DNA of 64,000 bases from Climacteris rufus (taxonomy: Eukaryota > Chordata > Aves > Passeriformes > Climacteridae): contig VZRZ01002349.1 of NCBI GenBank assembly GCA_013398175.1, forward strand, positions 225,152-289,151. Reading direction: 5' to 3'. How positions within the stretch are numbered: the first letter of the stretch is position 1; each line of letters opens with the position of its first letter. A program made the position numbers and the translations under genes. Positions 59,401 to 64,000 of the stretch are shown here, piece after piece. A model generated the notes under the pieces. That model ran no database searches and was not told the DNA's origin. It saw nothing but the letters and a program-made list of their open reading frames with translations.

Positions 59401-62400
59401 AATTAACCAACTTGGACACCAGGAAGTGTTGTGTGTTCTCTGACAGGACCTGATACTGTACGTAGGTGTAGCAGGCACCACTGTGATTAGCACATATCTC
59501 CCTCAGTGTCTGTCCTCAGCAACTACCCATTGGTTCATCGATACTCCTTACCACAGCACGGAGAGAACTGGCTTGGAGTACAGCTAGCAATCTCGTGTTC
59601 TTTCTAAAGATAATAAAAGGCAGAGCTTAACAGTATGATTTATTAAAAATGCCATATGAAGCATAATTTATTTAAGTAATCATTGAAAATGTTATGAACC
59701 AATCAGCTTCAAAGATATTTTTTCATTCCAGAATTCCATATTTACAGAATTTTCCCATCCCTGTTGAATCATTGTTACTTTTTCCACCAGAGAACCACAC
59801 TGTGTGCAAAAGTGAGTAACACCACAAGCTTTCCTGCCTTTTTTCCTTTCATGATTAATATGGTGGTGATCTTTCCAGTAGGATCCACTCAAGCACTGGC
59901 TGAATAAGGCATCAGCTCTAACTAAGACCTTATTAGTATGAAATTCACAGCTGCTTAAAGCAACTATTTTGCCTGCCTACTTGCGGATTTTAAGAAAATA
60001 CTTGTTGTATCATAAGCAGACAAACTGGTAATCCAAGCAGCCAGGAAATGCTCTTTAGCCCACCAAAAAAACCAAGCTTGTTCATTAGAAACCATCACGG
60101 ATTGGCCATGTAGTTAATTGTGCCCGAGGTTCTGAAGCAGTTACAGGCTGCTGAATGCCATTGGATCAAATGAACAGCTTGAAAGTAAGAAAGCAAAATA
60201 ACTAACCTGGACAGGAAAGATCAAAACTGGACATAAGAAAGGCATATTTTTTGAAAGCAGCTGTTTCTTTACTAGGGAGAAAATGTTTTGGAAGGGAAAA
60301 CATGGGCTTTTAATCTGCTTTGCAAGGTTCAGAAGCATAGCTGATGATATACTGATCCCCTCAACTGGTCTGGAGTTCTGCCACGAACTTGCAAGGAGCC
60401 CAGATTTCACAGACACAGTAACCAGGTAGAAGAAGAAATCTCTTTATAGGGCAAGGTGTTCTTCATTTCCTATCTCAATGCCAATTACAGCTATAGTCTT
60501 TCTTCACAGGTCACAAACAAAAGCATGTAGGCACGTGCTTAACTTGTCTCTGTTCAAAGAAGACCTTTTAATTAACTGCAAACACGTCTAAGTCCTTTCC
60601 TTGATAAAGCTGCTTTGCTGAATCAGTACATAACAGTGAAGCCAAGACAGAGCTAGGTGAACAGTAATACTTTTCATTTGTGTTGTGCTTCATTCCAAGG
60701 AACAACCCAGTTTATGCAGGTAACTGGACAGTGAATGCTTCTGTTGGCTTTGGTGTTCCTGCCTGCATCTAATTTGAAGAAACCTCGTAAGGACAGCTAC
60801 CAGAGAGAGACACTGCCTGCGAGAAACGCAGCCTAAAATGAACACTGACAGCCTTGAAGTGGAACAGACAGATGGAGTCATGTTTGCCACAGTCCCACAA
60901 GCCCTCATTAAAAGCTGACAGGTCTGATGATTGCACAGAAAAGGGAAGAGTTAGGTGTTAAAAGGAGGCAGTGTGCTCTGTAATGTGGGACTGCATTGGC
61001 GGTTTAGAGGCAGCATTTCACCTTTTCCAAGTGGAAAGGCACAGAGTGATGAAGAGCCCTCCGTGGTGGAGATCTCTCCGCTCGCAACCCTGCACAGAAA
61101 TTCAAAGGGAAAAAGCAGTGACTGTATTTACTCAGCAAACATGCTGAGTAATAGCAAAACTCCCAACCAAAGTCCTGTTCTTCACACAGTGCTCAGATGG
61201 CTCAGGAGAGCTCAGCAGGACTCAGTACAAAACGTTTTGCTGCAGAACAGGTGACAAGCAGCACTCTCTGTTCAGACCTGGCACCTGGCTCTGGAGGGGG
61301 AGATGAAGCTGTGTGCCAGAGACCCACAGTTACTTCTCCCCTCGGAACACAGTGCATTTACAGTAAGTAAACAGGTTTTAGATGGGTCCTTCCACATGTG
61401 TGGACTGGAAGCTGAACTGAGAAAGAATTCTTTGAGTCATAAACAATGCCTGGAAGCCTTAAAAAAAAAAAAACCAAAACCAACCAACAAAAACCTCAGA
61501 GTCCTCCCTACACTGAAGAGAAACTATTATCCTTAAAAGCGTAAGCAGGAACATAACATTCTCCTGTAACACAGCATTTATGGCTTCATTAGGTACCTTT
61601 ATTTCCCAGTAATTTGAAAATTGATGATGTTGCCAGATGGACAGGGCTAAGTTTAGGAAGTATCCCTGTTCCTCTTGGCTGCTGGTGTATGGTAATACAA
61701 TAGAAAAGCCTGGAAACAGCAGCATACTGCCCACTGGTTTACAAGAAAGTGTGGGGAAGAGGTAGCAATGGGAACTCCTGTGTGGTCCAGCTGCTGTGCC
61801 TGGCATGCCCAGCAGCAGCACTGGGCTGCCACAGGGGATCATTCATCCAAGTCCCTGTGTTTGAAGCCCATGGAGACAACAGTGGCTGGGTCAAAACTAT
61901 ATGCCCAGCCCTATTCATTGGGGAGCAGTGTAAGGCCTGGGGAAACATTATTGTTATTCCCTGTCTGGGAAGAAACCCTGCCCTCCCATTCTCCAGGGCT
62001 ATATGGTCCATGTCTGGTGGCTTTTGGCCCCAAGAGGAATTCAGCATTCAGCCTGGTATAGTAGGAAAAAAAGCTATCCCTAGACATGGCTAAGGATCAA
62101 GAGCATGCCATCCTGTAAGGGGAAGGCTGCAGCACACCGACCAGTGGTGTGGGTACCCTTGAGCAGATCAGGAGGTCTCGCAGTGATGGTAAAAGGATCA
62201 CAAATTGATCTGGACATTGTTTACATACCAAGAAAGGAGCCCAAAAAGTCTTAACTCCCCTCCTTAAATCAGGCAAAGGTCTTGACACAGTTTATGATGA
62301 AGTTTTATTCATCAGGGTCATATTGATACTGATATCCTGCTTATTTCACTCTGGAGAGGACTGAGTACTTTTAATCAAGAAAACTATGATGACACCACAG

Positions 62401-63690
62401 GGGCAACCATCTAACACCCAGTTTCACAAATTCCTGAAACTGAGCCAATGAGAGACACCAAACTTGTCCTCCCTTCCTTCCTAGCTAAAGTCCATCGGAT
62501 TAATAGCAATCCCTGTAAAATGATAACCCATGTCACCTGCAGGAATTCAAAAAGGTTTGAGCTGTACCAGTTTCTTTGACCCATATATCCTAAATTTGGG
62601 GAATTCTTCCTTGTTAACTAATGGACTTGTGTGGGAGTGAGGAGGACACAACACGGGCATGTTACATTTCCCTGTAATTGCCAGTCAGCTTCCTGATTAT
62701 TTAATTCTTAGTAAGTGACGTCAGGGCATAGGGGAAGGCAGGGAGGTGAGGAGAATGTGATAGCAATCTCATTGCTGACTCTCTTTACAACAGTCATTAA
62801 AGCATTCCGTGTGGGTTCCTACCGCTACGCTCCACACGGAGCAGACCTAGATTTTGACACAAGGATAATCTCACAGAAAACAGGGTTCAGGGCCACAGGT
62901 CAGCACAGCAGTGCCTGAGGTGCCCAAGCCACATGTGCCATACGAGGAAGGTTAAGTGAAGGTGAGGGGATGGCATGCATGGATTGCAATGTGGTATCCA
63001 GGTGTGGGCTCACGGAGATGCTGCTGAGCATAGGGGAAGCCTGTCCTGAATTACCGCTCTCACTTATGCCTGTGGATGATGTTTCCTTGTGGAAATGTGA
63101 GCACCTTCTGTCATTTTACTGCTGCAGTGAAGTCAGGAACCTTTGAACAGACCCCAAATCACAATCCCTTTGGAATCTCCAAGTATAGGAACAGCTTTTT
63201 GCATTTGTGCTCCATCTTCCTTCTCGGGGCACCCGTGTTCCTGCTGTCTTTATGGATCCACACACAGCTACACCTTTACAGCTGCAAATAGCTCGGGCTG
63301 GTTGTCTCCTCTCCATGTTCTGCTCACGGAATATTCTTTGATGCTCTTTCTCTTGCTGCCGTGTTTGTTGGCTCCCTGGAACACAGCGAGCAAAATAAGA
63401 GGTCAGCTCTGCCTTTTCGTAGTTTTAAAGTTTTTTTTTAAAAAAATTGTGATTACATTTTTGTAATTTTTCTGGATGTCTCAAAACACTTGCTTTCCCT
63501 TTCCTAACTACAAGCGTAACAAACCAAACAGTATCCAGGGACCGATCTTTTATTATTTACACATTTTTCTATATTAAATGTTATAAAATAATAATTACAA
63601 TATAGAACAATTATAGTCTAATATTATAGCAATTACTATACCATTATTATATTATATTACACAGCCTTTCAAAACTTCAAGCAAAACTTC
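56461..63690. other. Intergenic, no recognised gene
   Basis: About 7 kb. A GC-rich stretch at 58600-59230 has open frames on both strands (minus 58520-59017, plus 58741-59232), but I recognise no protein. An AT-rich run lies at 63570-63660. The frames near 61459-62093 are antisense pairs without domains. No transposable element or RNA gene is recognised. Confidence 0.5.
63570..63660. repeat. AT-rich low-complexity tract
   Basis: About 90 bases of mostly A and T with many TTATA and AATAT steps, directly before the terminal CpG island. Confidence 0.7.
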
Positions 63691-63834
63691 TTTCTTCTTC
63701 TCTTCCAATTTCCTTTTAGCCGCTCACCGGTTCTTATTGATCGCCTCATGCCTTATCTTACTGCCCTCAGTGGCACGAGCAGGAGACGCATTAAACAGAA
63801 ACTCCGCTGCCAAAAGGGCCAAAACTCACAGAAA

Positions 63835-63841
63835 GAGCGCA
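63835..63841 (-). promoter_or_regulatory. Possible metal-response element core
   Basis: The minus strand reads TGCGCTC, fitting the MTF-1 core TGCRCNC. A second near-match, TGCACGA at 63947-63953 on the plus strand, differs at the last core base. Such cores arise by chance in CG-rich DNA; they are noted because SLC30A1 is a known MTF-1 target. Confidence 0.2.
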
Positions 63842-63872
63842 AACCGCACCCCAAGTCGCTACTCCGGGCGCG

Positions 63873-63880
63873 TGACGTCA
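63873..63880. promoter_or_regulatory. CRE palindrome (CREB/ATF site)
   Basis: A perfect 8-base TGACGTCA sits in the terminal CpG island. The full palindrome with a CpG core is typical of functional CREB/ATF promoter sites. Confidence 0.65.
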
Positions 63881-64000
63881 CAGCGGCCCTCGCGCCGGGC
63901 CCCGCCCCCGCGCGCGCCGGGCCGGGGCCGTGTGAAGCGCACCTTTTGCACGAGTCCCGCTCGCCGCGGGCGGGGCCTGCGGGGGCGGGGCGGGACGGGA

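Larger units (their letters stand above)
63770..64000 (+). promoter_or_regulatory. CpG island at window end, candidate promoter of the next gene (SLC30A1 by synteny)
   Basis: CpG density rises sharply from about 63770 and is extreme from 63870 to 64000. GC boxes occur at about 63900-63909 (reverse), 63968-63977 and 63981-63990. A TGACGTCA palindrome lies at 63873-63880. No start codon or coding frame with homology is seen before the edge. In human, LPGAT1, NEK2 and SLC30A1 follow one another on one strand, so this island is the expected place for the SLC30A1 start, but the assignment is by position only. Confidence 0.6.

Noticed and set aside
1..64000. CRISPR array, bacterial operon or phage-like system
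   Set aside because: No evenly spaced direct repeats, no Shine-Dalgarno-linked gene runs; introns and LINEs show vertebrate nuclear DNA.

Overview
The window is vertebrate nuclear DNA, almost certainly from a bird. CR1 LINE fragments are the recognisable interspersed repeats, introns are short, gene starts lie in small GC-rich CpG islands, and there is a decayed PIM-type kinase copy of the kind known to have expanded in songbirds. A passerine is the best guess, but nothing here fixes the species. Only two host protein-coding genes are recognised with confidence, both on the plus strand: the last exon of LPGAT1 at the left edge and a complete nine-exon NEK2 in the middle.

Layout: 1-2276 is the terminal intron of LPGAT1, 2277-2428 its last coding exon, and roughly 2429-8260 its probable long 3' UTR with several AATAAA signals. 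From about 8.3 to 29 kb the sequence is mostly featureless and intergenic, with scraps of CR1, two large microsatellite blocks and no recognisable gene. At 29.1-32.9 kb the minus strand carries four coding-like but broken blocks that may be remains of an unidentified multi-exon gene. A CR1 pair (35.16-36.05 kb) and a purine-only tract precede the NEK2 promoter, which holds a 30-base run of N, a CCAAT box and a CDE/CHR pair. NEK2 runs from 36686 to 44411 and encodes 444 residues when nine exons are joined; intron 2 must use a GC donor.

Downstream of NEK2 there is a CR1 copy (46.17-46.59 kb, minus), a PIM-like kinase pseudogene on the minus strand (49.2-50.7 kb) apparently split by an LTR-like sequence, and a CR1 reverse-transcriptase fragment (55.33-56.46 kb, plus) that lacks the usual CR1 3' end. 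The last ~200 bases are a CpG island with a perfect CRE palindrome. LPGAT1 followed by NEK2 on the same strand matches the known vertebrate order, in which SLC30A1 comes next in the same orientation, so this island is a candidate SLC30A1 promoter. No SLC30A1 coding sequence is visible.

The genes do not form an operon-like unit. LPGAT1 is an ER lysophospholipid acyltransferase; NEK2 is a centrosomal mitotic kinase whose promoter elements fit G2/M control. The most notable observations are the NEK2 GC-AG intron, loss of the PP1-docking and KEN motifs in the NEK2 tail, and the unidentified broken coding-like blocks at 29-33 kb. All calls come from reading the sequence and from remembered family features; no search was run.
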